Below the pieces are notes generated by a model. The model worked only from the letters and a program-made list of their open reading frames with translations, was not told the DNA's origin and did not search any database. The position numbers were made by a program, and so were the translations under genes. 63,981 nt of DNA from the IMG/VR virus record IMGVR_UViG_3300014933_000403, positions 1 through 63,981 of that record; one strand, 5' to 3'. Source of the DNA: a virus. Below are positions 17,191-23,915 of the stretch, piece by piece; positions within the stretch are counted from its first letter, which is position 1, and the number at the start of each line of letters is the position of its first letter.

Positions 17191-17280
17191 TGACCGGTAC
17201 ACAACATAACACAAAACCGCGAATGAGAATATCTGGCAGGCGATCTCCCAAAGCTGCCTTTTTTCCTGTTCTTTTTGCAT
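17176..17280 (-). CDS. Very small membrane protein
   Basis: A 34-residue peptide with a charged N terminus (MQKEQEKRQ) and one transmembrane helix (about residues 11-29). It is too small for most gene finders, but the amphipathic start followed by a clean hydrophobic helix suggests a real gene. It is the last gene of the leftward operon. Confidence 0.4.
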   Translation of the reverse strand: MQKEQEKRQLWEIACQIFSFAVLCYVVYRSLTAH

Positions 17281-17309
17281 GACATTAGATTTAAGGTTGG
17301 TTAATAATG

Positions 17310-17630
17310 TTATTCGTAAACGACATCCATCTCAGCTTTCATCTGTTGGATGATCCTCACCACTCCCCACCTGGTCTTACCCAAATGTTCAGCGATAAGC
17401 CTGGCAGAAAGCTTGCCTTCGGTCCGGAAATAATTCTCCCGAACAAATTGACGGTCTTCCTCACTCCACTCACGGGAGTATTCCTTCCTCCAGCCTTCCT
17501 TACGAGCCATGTTCCAAATCTGATCCTTAGTGATCCCGAACTGGGATACTAAATGTTTGATGTCGGTGTCAGGGAAGAGCAGAGACAACTCGGTCTTCTG
17601 CTCTGGTGATAAAATAGGTGTGTTTGCCAT
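17310..17630 (-). CDS. DNA-binding protein with HTH and SANT-like motifs
   Basis: A 106-residue protein with a helix-turn-helix around residues 21-48 (DIKHLVSQFGITKDQIWNMA) and a SANT/Myb-like segment around 55-100 (WSEEDRQFVRENY, then AEHLGKTRWGVVRII). The second part resembles the DNA-binding repeats of the HNH nuclease at 6650. Probably a transcriptional regulator of the leftward block. Confidence 0.6.
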   Translation of the reverse strand: MANTPILSPEQKTELSLLFPDTDIKHLVSQFGITKDQIWNMARKEGWRKEYSREWSEEDRQFVRENYFRTEGKLSARLIAEHLGKTRWGVVRIIQQMKAEMDVVYE

Positions 17631-17658
17631 AGATTAAATTTAATGAGGTTTGTTAATA

Positions 17659-17811
17659 TTACCACCACTTGGTTTTGCAAGAGGAGGCAATGCAGGCTCT
17701 CTGACCTTTGTTGATTTTGGAATAATTCCTCTCAGTAGCACAGGAAGAAAGGAAAGCAATCACGATGATGAGTCCAATCACTAGGATTGTGAAGTCTGGT
17801 GTTTTTTTCAT
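17659..17811 (-). CDS. Small lipoprotein
   Basis: A 50-residue protein with a basic N terminus, a hydrophobic core and a clean lipobox LSSC at about residues 21-24. The mature part is about 27 residues and contains two more cysteines. Phages often use such early small lipoproteins to block receptors or superinfecting phages (for example T5 Llp), but that role is inferred from size, signal and position. Confidence 0.6.
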   Translation of the reverse strand: MKKTPDFTILVIGLIIVIAFLSSCATERNYSKINKGQRACIASSCKTKWW

Positions 17812-17828
17812 GTTGGTTGTTTGTTTGG

Positions 17829-18098
17829 TTAATAATAAACGATGCGTAAGTAGCTGCAATCTTTCCGGTTCATAGCTTTCTGAATCTGTTCTAACTCAGC
17901 CACAACCTCTTCGCCAGGATGCTTGCAGTTAGCCATGGAAATGTTCTCGAGCATTCTAGCTACTGAATAGATATGCTCATGGGTGTCTTCATCATTATCA
18001 GTCCACACTTCTTTCTGTGTTCCGATAAGACATACTGTCTCTGCGGTAATTTGGCTAACATGGATGTCAGCGATTCTCAGGATGTTGTCTAGTTTCAT
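17829..18098 (-). CDS. Small protein downstream of hammerhead ribozyme A
   Basis: An 89-residue protein with helical, acidic character and Cys/His residues (KHPGEEVVAELEQIQKAM). Its ATG lies 19 nt after the predicted cleavage site of the ribozyme at 18112-18163, so its mRNA should carry a 5'-OH end starting UUAACCA. No family recognised. Confidence 0.55.
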   Translation of the reverse strand: MKLDNILRIADIHVSQITAETVCLIGTQKEVWTDNDEDTHEHIYSVARMLENISMANCKHPGEEVVAELEQIQKAMNRKDCSYLRIVYY

Positions 18099-18111
18099 TT
18101 TAAATAATATT

Positions 18112-18163
18112 GGTTAAGACCCTCCGAAGAGGGTTTCGCATATTCAATGCTCGTCAGTTAACC
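18112..18163 (-). ncRNA. Type I hammerhead ribozyme A
   Basis: On the minus strand: stem I GGTTAA (18163-18158), core CTGACGA (18157-18151), stem II GCAT/ATGC with loop TGAAT (18150-18138), core GAAA (18137-18134), stem III CCCTC/GAGGG with a TTCG tetraloop (18133-18120), then TC (18119-18118) and stem I partner TTAACC (18117-18112). All invariant hammerhead residues are present. Cleavage is predicted between 18118 and 18117. It lies between two genes and begins at the stop codon of the upstream one. Confidence 0.93.
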
Positions 18164-18367
18164 TAATTCAGCAACGGTTTCGTTTATTAATTCAATGACA
18201 ATATTGCATGTCCTATAGTCATTATGAATAAAGAACACCTTCTTAGTATCCCTGCATACAATAGCAACTGTTTTACCTTCTGCATCGTCATCATCTGACT
18301 CCCATAAATCTATATGGGTGTAATTTTGGTCATCGGTGTAATCGTTTCTTACTTCGAAAGTTTCCAT
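18158..18367 (-). CDS. Small acidic protein, unknown function
   Basis: A 69-residue acidic beta/alpha protein (IDLWESDDDDAEGKTVAIV). Its stop codon is part of stem I of ribozyme A. Translation to the end of the gene could therefore unfold the ribozyme, which would link translation and self-cleavage. Confidence 0.55.
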   Translation of the reverse strand: METFEVRNDYTDDQNYTHIDLWESDDDDAEGKTVAIVCRDTKKVFFIHNDYRTCNIVIELINETVAELG

Positions 18368-18378
18368 GGTTCGTAGTG

Positions 18379-18684
18379 TTATTGGTTAATAATTGGTTGT
18401 GAGGTTTGTTTATCCCGTGTGTAGGCTGAGATGGTTTCGTATACGCGATTCTCGCAGCCTTGGGGGAGGGTAATTGTGGCAATCCCATTAGAAAAAGAAG
18501 GTTTTACCTTTTCCAGGATCGTATCACCCAATTCTTTTTTAAGGTGGGTGATGAAAATTGCCTGAGCGAATGCCGGATATTTTCCATGATCATTGAGAAC
18601 AATGTGCATGAGAGTCGGTCGGGTGGGGACAACAACCAATGGCTGCTGATCCCAGAATGCGTTGGTGTGGGTGGATGGTTTCAT
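18379..18684 (-). CDS. Small protein, unknown function
   Basis: A 101-residue protein with a likely alpha/beta fold (VVVPTRPTLMHIVLNDHGK, AQAIFITHLKKEL). Its start overlaps the stop of the gene before it (4 nt), so the two are co-translated. No family recognised. Confidence 0.5.
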   Translation of the reverse strand: MKPSTHTNAFWDQQPLVVVPTRPTLMHIVLNDHGKYPAFAQAIFITHLKKELGDTILEKVKPSFSNGIATITLPQGCENRVYETISAYTRDKQTSQPIINQ

Positions 18685-18929
18685 TTGCTAAAGGATTGTG
18701 CAGCGTTAGATAATAAGAGTCCTAAAGCCTCTGCCTGTTCTTTGGTATCACAGTCAGCAACACACAGAACATATTCAGATGACTTACGCAAGTAAACACT
18801 CCAATAAGAATGCTGACCTTCGGCACACATTTCAACGTTGCCTTTGCCGTCATCAAATACAGGGCAGATTTCAACATTATCCCATTGGCGATTAGCGGGT
18901 TGGGGATAGAAATTAAGGTTTGTTTTCAT
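18681..18929 (-). CDS. Small protein, unknown function
   Basis: An 82-residue protein with a beta-hairpin-rich middle (HSYWSVYLRKSSEYVLCVADCD) and a C-terminal helix (TKEQAEALGLLLSNAA). That is an arrangement common in small phage early proteins. The leader CCAACC-ATG follows the previous stop directly. Confidence 0.5.
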   Translation of the reverse strand: MKTNLNFYPQPANRQWDNVEICPVFDDGKGNVEMCAEGQHSYWSVYLRKSSEYVLCVADCDTKEQAEALGLLLSNAAQSFSK

Positions 18930-18935
18930 GGTTGG

Positions 18936-19121
18936 TTATGGGTTTATAGTTCCGTTAGCAATAAGGTCTTGGGCAGTTCTTCCAAACCAACCTTGCAGTT
19001 GGTAGGCAAGACCCGTGTCATGTAAATACTGCCATGCCTCTGTCTGTAATTCCTCAGATGCATCTTCTCCCGGGCCGAATCCTTCGGCAATGGAGGTAGC
19101 TAAGTAGGGTGTCATTATCAT
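18936..19121 (-). CDS. Small protein, unknown function
   Basis: A 61-residue protein. The ATG at 19121 is preferred to an upstream in-frame ATG because it follows the TTAACCAAC leader, and the longer version would translate a structured intergenic segment. The C-terminal half contains an AWQYLHDTG-type helix and a QDLIANGTI turn. Confidence 0.5.
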   Translation of the reverse strand: MIMTPYLATSIAEGFGPGEDASEELQTEAWQYLHDTGLAYQLQGWFGRTAQDLIANGTINP

Positions 19122-19124
19122 GTT

Positions 19125-19195
19125 GGTTAATTTTTTTACCGACAATGCCCCGAACCATTTACGATTCGAGGCTGCCAGGCTACAAGGTGTTAACC
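19125..19195 (-). other. Third GGTTAA/TTAACC-bounded intergenic element
   Basis: A 71-nt gap placed like the two ribozymes. It begins with GGTTAA right after the upstream stop (TGA), ends with TTAACC just before the next ATG, and holds an 8-bp stem (GCCTCGAA with TTCGGGGC, two G-T wobbles). The hammerhead core (CUGANGA and GAAA) is absent, so it is either a decayed copy or another kind of element. Confidence 0.4.
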
Positions 19196-19906
19196 TCACC
19201 TTATCACAAATCCGGTCATATCTTTCTTAGCATCTCCCTTGGCTTTTAAGCCTACCACAACACCTGATGGGTCATAATACCTCAAATCGGTCTCATCGCC
19301 ATTAATTACAGGGAATCCGTTCCAACTAGCAGGAAGTTCATTAAAGACAGCAGCAACATTCCCGCCTACCTTCAATATCTCCAGTGCATCAGCCTCATTA
19401 ACCTCAGAACGGGAGAAGGTAAGCTTGTATGGGGTGTTAAGGTATCTGCGGATATGGTTGGGGTTCTTGGTGTAATCGTAGAACAGGATGTTACGAACAT
19501 ATGGCTGACTCAAGAAATCGTTCCCTGTCTTCCTTTTAAGGATGGCAAGATGGTCAATATCAGATGTGCCATTAAGCCTGATGGCAACCATGGTGTTGGT
19601 CTTCTGTGCATGACGGTGAATAGCTTGTATTTCGATAGCCAACTGAAAGTAGAATTGCTCAATATCTTCAATCCAAAAAAGAGATTTGTTGATCCTGGAC
19701 AACTGCACATTGGAGAAACGACCTCTGCCTGCCGTATACAGACATGACTTGCGGCAGCCTTCAGAAGAGTATGGGCAGAGGTTAAAGCCTCTCAGAGCGG
19801 TCTCTGCCGGTGCCATGTACAGGATAAACGTTTCTAGAGCATTCTTAGCGGTCTTAACATTGGTAGAACCTTTGGAAAGAAGGTTTTTTACAGGTTTGTG
19901 TTGCAT
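19196..19906 (-). CDS. GP88-like protein (Cys-rich phage family)
   Basis: A 236-residue protein downstream of ribozyme B. Residues 41-60 hold a cysteine cluster (CPYSSEGCRKSCLYTAGRG) like that of the phage 'gene product 88' family, followed by a mixed alpha/beta domain. Biochemical role unknown. The ATG at 19906 is chosen because it lies 21 nt after the predicted cleavage site and the longer ORF would run through the ribozyme. Confidence 0.6.
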   Translation of the reverse strand: MQHKPVKNLLSKGSTNVKTAKNALETFILYMAPAETALRGFNLCPYSSEGCRKSCLYTAGRGRFSNVQLSRINKSLFWIEDIEQFYFQLAIEIQAIHRHAQKTNTMVAIRLNGTSDIDHLAILKRKTGNDFLSQPYVRNILFYDYTKNPNHIRRYLNTPYKLTFSRSEVNEADALEILKVGGNVAAVFNELPASWNGFPVINGDETDLRYYDPSGVVVGLKAKGDAKKDMTGFVIR

Positions 19907-19921
19907 GGTAGTAGTTTTTAT

Positions 19922-19993
19922 GGTTAAGACGGGACAGAATCCTAGGGGGAGGATGTCTGCCCGTTTCGCGGATTCACCGCTCATCAGTTAACC
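19922..19993 (-). ncRNA. Type I hammerhead ribozyme B
   Basis: On the minus strand: stem I GGTTAA (19993-19988), core CTGATGA (19987-19981), stem II GCGG/CCGC with loop TGAAT (19980-19968), core GAAA (19967-19964), a long stem III of about 13 bp with two bulges (19963-19930), then TC (19929-19928) and stem I partner TTAACC (19927-19922). Stem II and stem III differ from ribozyme A by compensatory changes, while core, stem I and loop II are identical. Cleavage is predicted between 19928 and 19927. Confidence 0.95.
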
Positions 19994-20592
19994 TAGAGCA
20001 TATTCATTGCTAGTTCATAGATATCAAGGTCATTCTCTTCACAGTAATCGAATGCAGCAGCCATACGCTTATTGTAGATGGCAGCCTGTTCAGCAGAATA
20101 CAAGGTTTCATTGTTTCTCACATCTATGTACTGAGTGAAATCGGTATCAGGATGGAAGCCCAAGCCTATGTAGTCAATACACTCTCTGAGGAAAGCAACA
20201 ACCTCAGCCTGTAGTGTATACTTGGCAAGCATATCAGCCTCCTCAGTATCATAAGCCTCTACAGAGTCATAAGACACCCAACAGAAACAATAACCTTGCA
20301 GAGAGTAGAAGGTCTCACCATTGAATTCTACAGAGTAGCATTCCTCATCTGTGGCAATACCATTGGCGTATGACCTGTTATAAAATTTGTTGGTGTCTGC
20401 ATTGTACACGATGGTGTCCGCATCATAGTCAGCTACCTCTTCATTCGATAGCATCTCAGTCACTACCTTCAGACTGTTCTCATGGTTGAAGTAGGGGACA
20501 TCCCAACCATTCCATAGGTCACCAAATGTGATACCTGCAATAGGTTGTCTGAAATGGTCTAGTGCGAAGAATTTAAGTGTGGGTGTGTTCAT
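19993..20592 (-). CDS. Acidic protein upstream of ribozyme B
   Basis: A 199-residue, Asp/Glu/Tyr-rich protein, with repeated acidic stretches (about residues 50-70 and 185-199). Many small acidic phage proteins inhibit host DNA-binding enzymes, but no specific match is seen. Its last stop base is the first base of ribozyme B. Confidence 0.55.
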   Translation of the reverse strand: MNTPTLKFFALDHFRQPIAGITFGDLWNGWDVPYFNHENSLKVVTEMLSNEEVADYDADTIVYNADTNKFYNRSYANGIATDEECYSVEFNGETFYSLQGYCFCWVSYDSVEAYDTEEADMLAKYTLQAEVVAFLRECIDYIGLGFHPDTDFTQYIDVRNNETLYSAEQAAIYNKRMAAAFDYCEENDLDIYELAMNML

Positions 20593-20627
20593 GATGTGTT
20601 TGGTTTATTGTTAGTAAATAAATGTGA

Positions 20628-20807
20628 TTAATACCCAAGCCAATGGGCAACCTTTGTGAGTGACCAATCTGTAACGTCAACCCAATTGCTAGCGTCTGTG
20701 CTGCTGCCATCAGGATAGAACTGAGTAGCTACCTCGAATGCTAATATTCTGCCGCAGCATTCTTTGGTGTCGATTCCGTGTTGGTGTAATGCGGTAAGTA
20801 AATCCAT
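20628..20807 (-). CDS. Small protein, unknown function
   Basis: A 59-residue protein with a plausible compact fold and a Trp-rich C terminus (NWVDVTDWSLTKVAHWLGY). It has an AACC leader directly before ATG, like its neighbours, and no overlap with the next gene. It was found by reading the gap. Confidence 0.5.
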   Translation of the reverse strand: MDLLTALHQHGIDTKECCGRILAFEVATQFYPDGSSTDASNWVDVTDWSLTKVAHWLGY

Positions 20808-21092
20808 GGTTAAAAGTTTTAATGTGATGCCCTACATCGGGCGATTGTGAGTGCAATATACACAAGAAAACAATAAACACAACAAAACAACAAAGAAATA
20901 TTTTCAGACATGACACAAGTGATTGAAACACATCCAATTGCGGTGTGAAATATTTTTTTCTTTAATGAGTGGTGAATTGTGGCAAATTATAAGCTTTACC
21001 AGTCAGCATAAATTGGCTGTAATGCAGGATCACCGGGCATTTCAGCGGTTTAAAGCCTCTGAGAATCGCACGGATGAGAATGAGTTGGGAGA
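20808..21092. other. Intergenic region, probable leftward leader
   Basis: About 285 nt without a convincing gene. On the minus strand it ends in an A/C-rich leader and contains a small hairpin (GCCC-loop-GGGC, near 20828-20841). No clear TTTG/TAnnTTTG pair was found. A 63-codon plus-strand ORF here starts with TTG and lacks support. Confidence 0.35.
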
Positions 21093-21563
21093 TTATGCAG
21101 CAGTCTTGTTCTGAAGTGCTAGCTGATAGGCATTGATAGCAGCCTCAACCCTATTCCATTTCCATATGGAAGAATCGAATGAGTTGGCATCTGAATAGCC
21201 AAGGAATCGGGCTAATGATTTGCCTTTGAGACCTGTTGCAGCCTTGAATAATGGCAGCCTTGGGCGAGTGTTTAACCTGTGGTGGCAAGTGTATTTGAAG
21301 TATGACTCTAGGGCAGCATTCCTAGCATATGCAACCCTATCCTTCATCACACACCAATCTCTGAAGTCTGCGACCATAGAACGAACATTGGATGGGTAAT
21401 TTGCCCTTATGTACATCTCACCTTTGGAGTTGAGGAATGTCTCAATCCACTTGTATGAGTTGAACTTACTGTACTGTGAGTTGTCCATGTCTATATCTTC
21501 GGGTGATACGACAAAGGTAAATGCATAGCCATATACAGACCAAATTAGCCCTGATGTCAGCAT
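21093..21563 (-). CDS. HTH-like protein, unknown function
   Basis: A 156-residue basic protein. The C-terminal part (SLARFLGYSDANSFDSSIWKWNRV) resembles a helix-turn-helix. A shorter start at 21488 (130 residues) is possible, because the first 25 residues are hydrophobic and atypical. It lies downstream of a 390-nt structured leader. Confidence 0.5.
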   Translation of the reverse strand: MLTSGLIWSVYGYAFTFVVSPEDIDMDNSQYSKFNSYKWIETFLNSKGEMYIRANYPSNVRSMVADFRDWCVMKDRVAYARNAALESYFKYTCHHRLNTRPRLPLFKAATGLKGKSLARFLGYSDANSFDSSIWKWNRVEAAINAYQLALQNKTAA

Positions 21564-21907
21564 CCTGCACCTGATAGCTATCTCTCACACAGAGCGACCG
21601 CAGCAGCCTGTTGCCACATCAGCTTTGCCTCGTTCGATGGTGGGGTAGGGGAGGGGCTGCGACCTCATGACACGATGTCTACTTAACATAATTATAGTTA
21701 TTAGGCTGATTTAGAGCGAGCGATTCCATGCGTCTGAAGTCAGTCTGGGCGATGGTTTCCGATAGCTGAAAAGCGACCCACCCCATGCGGCAGGAGTGCG
21801 TTTGCCCCTGTACCCTGGCGGCCGGTGGATCAGGTATGAACCCCTACTCACAGATTACAGGGTACCCGGGTCGTAATAGAAGGTACCCTCCCACTGACCA
21901 CTGGGCA
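21564..21907. other. GC-rich structured non-coding region
   Basis: About 340 nt without a gene, more GC-rich than its surroundings. Three mutually complementary segments are visible near 21818-21890: GTACCCTG, CAGGGTACC and GGTACCCTC. The middle one can pair with either neighbour (8 bp or 7 bp), which is an attenuator-like layout. It precedes the leftward gene at 21563. No known RNA family was recognised. Confidence 0.45.
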
Positions 21908-21945
21908 TAAAAAAGCCCCCGTAAAGGAGGTCTTTCTGCTCACAG
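21908..21945 (-). terminator. Intrinsic terminator of the leftward gene at 21954
   Basis: On the minus strand AAAGACCTCC pairs with GGGGGCTTTT across a short loop (one mismatch and one bulge) and is followed by a T-run. It lies right after the stop of the 21954-22220 gene. Confidence 0.65.
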
Positions 21946-21953
21946 AAGAAAGC

Positions 21954-22220
21954 TTAATCATCATAATCCCATGGCGATCTATACCCATACTCCCTCACCA
22001 GATCAGCTACAGTCTCCACATACTCAGCCGGTATTTCTCCTTCCTTCAGGTACTTATCGAACCTGGATCTTATTATTCCGGACCCTCTACAGATGCCAGA
22101 TCGGTTTAAAAGCGGCCTTTCTCTTAGCCAGGATGCCAATATCTGACCTTCAGGCTGCTGAATCGGTGGCTCCCATCCTTCTGGAGAACCGTATACCATG
22201 ATCACATGTTGAGTTGCCAT
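21954..22220 (-). CDS. Small HTH-like protein
   Basis: An 88-residue protein. Residues 28-75 (SWLRERPLLNRSGICRGSGI, then FDKYLKEGEIPAEYVETVADLV) resemble a Cro-like fold with a short HTH. It ends a transcription unit with its own terminator. Confidence 0.5.
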   Translation of the reverse strand: MATQHVIMVYGSPEGWEPPIQQPEGQILASWLRERPLLNRSGICRGSGIIRSRFDKYLKEGEIPAEYVETVADLVREYGYRSPWDYDD

Positions 22221-22274
22221 AATCGTTCTTTAATCTTTTTTTTAAGGGTCTAAACCCCGTGTTTTGGAGCATTT

Positions 22275-22793
22275 TTAGCCTTTTCTGCCTCTAAACTTAG
22301 CAGAAATCAGCTTCATCGATAAGTTCAATGCCAGATGTTGGTACATCCTGGTAGTACATAACGCATCCTTCGAAAGCTGTTTAGCCACTTTTACTATCCG
22401 AAAAGTGTATCTGATGTACGGTTTACCATACCTAGGCGTGTATTCATACGGTGTTGCGTATATCAATCCGCATTGCCCAGGCACTTCCGCATGATCAATA
22501 AGCCCTTCTGGGACCACATAGTAAAACCGGTTCACCCTCTTTCCCTGCAGCAGTATATCGTGCTTACTGGTTAGTGTGCCGTATCTGACCGAACCCATCG
22601 TCTTATTGAAATCAGCCTTAAAGTCTGCCCTAGACACCTTTACCTCGTATTCATACAGGTGTCCAGATGTAGAAACTTTCAATACATCACACTCCCATGT
22701 GCCTATGTAGTAGTTGGGCACAACAATCTCAGCCCTGGCTCTTGCTACCCATGACATCAGTGATACGGTTATATCGCATGCTCTTATCTTCAT
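22275..22793 (-). CDS. MmcB-like PD-(D/E)XK nuclease fold protein
   Basis: A 172-residue protein. Residues about 34-58 show the nuclease-fold signature: WECDVLKVS, then YEYEVKVSRADFKADF (Asp, then Glu-x-Lys). This resembles MmcB-like DNA repair proteins. It overlaps the upstream gene by 4 nt. It may act on damaged or branched DNA. Confidence 0.6.
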   Translation of the reverse strand: MKIRACDITVSLMSWVARARAEIVVPNYYIGTWECDVLKVSTSGHLYEYEVKVSRADFKADFNKTMGSVRYGTLTSKHDILLQGKRVNRFYYVVPEGLIDHAEVPGQCGLIYATPYEYTPRYGKPYIRYTFRIVKVAKQLSKDALCTTRMYQHLALNLSMKLISAKFRGRKG

Positions 22794-23284
22794 CTTCTTT
22801 TAAAGTCCTTATCATCATAGGTTAATGCACCAAACTTGAGGAAAAAGCTTCCTGTACCCTCTTTTGGGTCACCAGGCATCCATTTAACGCTAGCGGAAGG
22901 TGTGAATACTGGTCTGTCATTCTTATCTACCTTATACAAAGGCATTGCCTTGATCATATCTTCCTTAGTAGCCTCTTCCTCGGTAATACTATTCCCCTTC
23001 GTCACTGTTATTACCGGTGCCTTATCTGCCTTGATACCATATCTGAAGTGGCAGAAGCCATGCTGTGGGTGTCTGGGCAACCCGTTTAACCTGATCAGAA
23101 GTATATCCATATCTTCCTTGGTGAAGCCCGTAGCATCAAACTTAACTACGAATGTTTCTGATCCTGGTAGCTTGTCCTGTGCTTTCTTCCAGTATACGGA
23201 CCTGCAGGTACTATTGCAGAACCTCTTTTCCTTTTTGCCTGGCGTGGCAATTATTGGTTTATTACAGTTTAAACATTCGCTCAT
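22790..23284 (-). CDS. Zinc-finger protein, unknown function
   Basis: A 164-residue protein with an N-terminal Cys4 zinc site (CLNC at 4-7 and FCNSTC at 22-27) of the type found in phage HNH and DNA-binding proteins, followed by a domain of unknown fold. A perfect 24-bp palindrome lies 13 bp upstream of its ATG. Confidence 0.55.
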   Translation of the reverse strand: MSECLNCNKPIIATPGKKEKRFCNSTCRSVYWKKAQDKLPGSETFVVKFDATGFTKEDMDILLIRLNGLPRHPQHGFCHFRYGIKADKAPVITVTKGNSITEEEATKEDMIKAMPLYKVDKNDRPVFTPSASVKWMPGDPKEGTGSFFLKFGALTYDDKDFKRR

Positions 23285-23296
23285 AATGTAAAGTTA

Positions 23297-23320
23297 AACG
23301 ATTTAAACGTTTAAATCGTT
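23297..23320. promoter_or_regulatory. 24-bp perfect palindrome
   Basis: The 24 bases from 23297 to 23320 are self-complementary (half-site AACGATTTAAAC). It sits 13 bp before the ATG of the leftward gene at 23284, partly in its leader or promoter. A dimeric regulator site is the simplest reading; a stem in the leader RNA is possible. Confidence 0.7.
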
Positions 23321-23366
23321 GCAGGTGTGAACTCTTTACCGCATTTGGTGTATTGGCAGATCATGG

Positions 23367-23597
23367 TTACGGCTTTACTAGTTCTAACTGGTCTTCATTA
23401 AACCAAGATCCTTTCTCCGGTATGCCTGATACGGAATAAGACGGTTTATTCTGTACTGTGCTCACCTTGGTTACCATACCTTCCTTACCTACGATGCCAG
23501 GCAGTGCATCATACTCTGATCTCACACCATTTGATGTGGTGAATACTTGGTGTCCGTAGTTAACCACCTTTACTTTGTCTCCTAGATTGAATTTCAT
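23367..23597 (-). CDS. KOW/SH3-like small protein
   Basis: A 76-residue protein beginning MKFNLGDKVKVVNYG, with a later GKEGMVTKVSTVQNKPSYSV. This resembles the KOW/SH3 barrels of transcription and translation factors. It might bind RNA polymerase or nucleic acid, but this is inference. Confidence 0.5.
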   Translation of the reverse strand: MKFNLGDKVKVVNYGHQVFTTSNGVRSEYDALPGIVGKEGMVTKVSTVQNKPSYSVSGIPEKGSWFNEDQLELVKP

Positions 23598-23645
23598 ATT
23601 TGTTATTTTAATCCGTACACCCGCCAGATAAGCTGTTGACTGTCC

Positions 23646-23915
23646 TCATAAATCCTTCAATTTAAACTCTATGCAATTCCCTGCTCCATTACCCGCATCC
23701 TCACTCATTAATATCGGGAAAGCCACGAATGTGTCCAGGAATACCATACATACCCTGCATGGGATTTTGTTTACGGTAACACATGACCCTACCTTTAACT
23801 GGCCAATAGGTACGATCGCCTTATCTACCGGCACATTTACTCCACTCAGGTCTTTAATGATGGACGGAGCAACGATTATGGTCGCTATTGATTTTAAGAA
23901 GTCGCTTCTTTTCAT
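23646..23915 (-). CDS. Small protein with Tat-like N terminus
   Basis: An 89-residue protein starting MKRSDFLKSIATIIVAPSI, reminiscent of Bacteroidota Tat signals but with KR instead of RR, followed by a short soluble domain with two cysteines. It overlaps the HTH gene by 4 nt. Export is uncertain. Confidence 0.45.
   Translation of the reverse strand: MKRSDFLKSIATIIVAPSIIKDLSGVNVPVDKAIVPIGQLKVGSCVTVNKIPCRVCMVFLDTFVAFPILMSEDAGNGAGNCIEFKLKDL

Noticed and set aside
20923-21114. Plus-strand ORF in the leftward block
   Set aside because: It starts with TTG, runs against all neighbours, overlaps the end of a leftward gene and has no family features.
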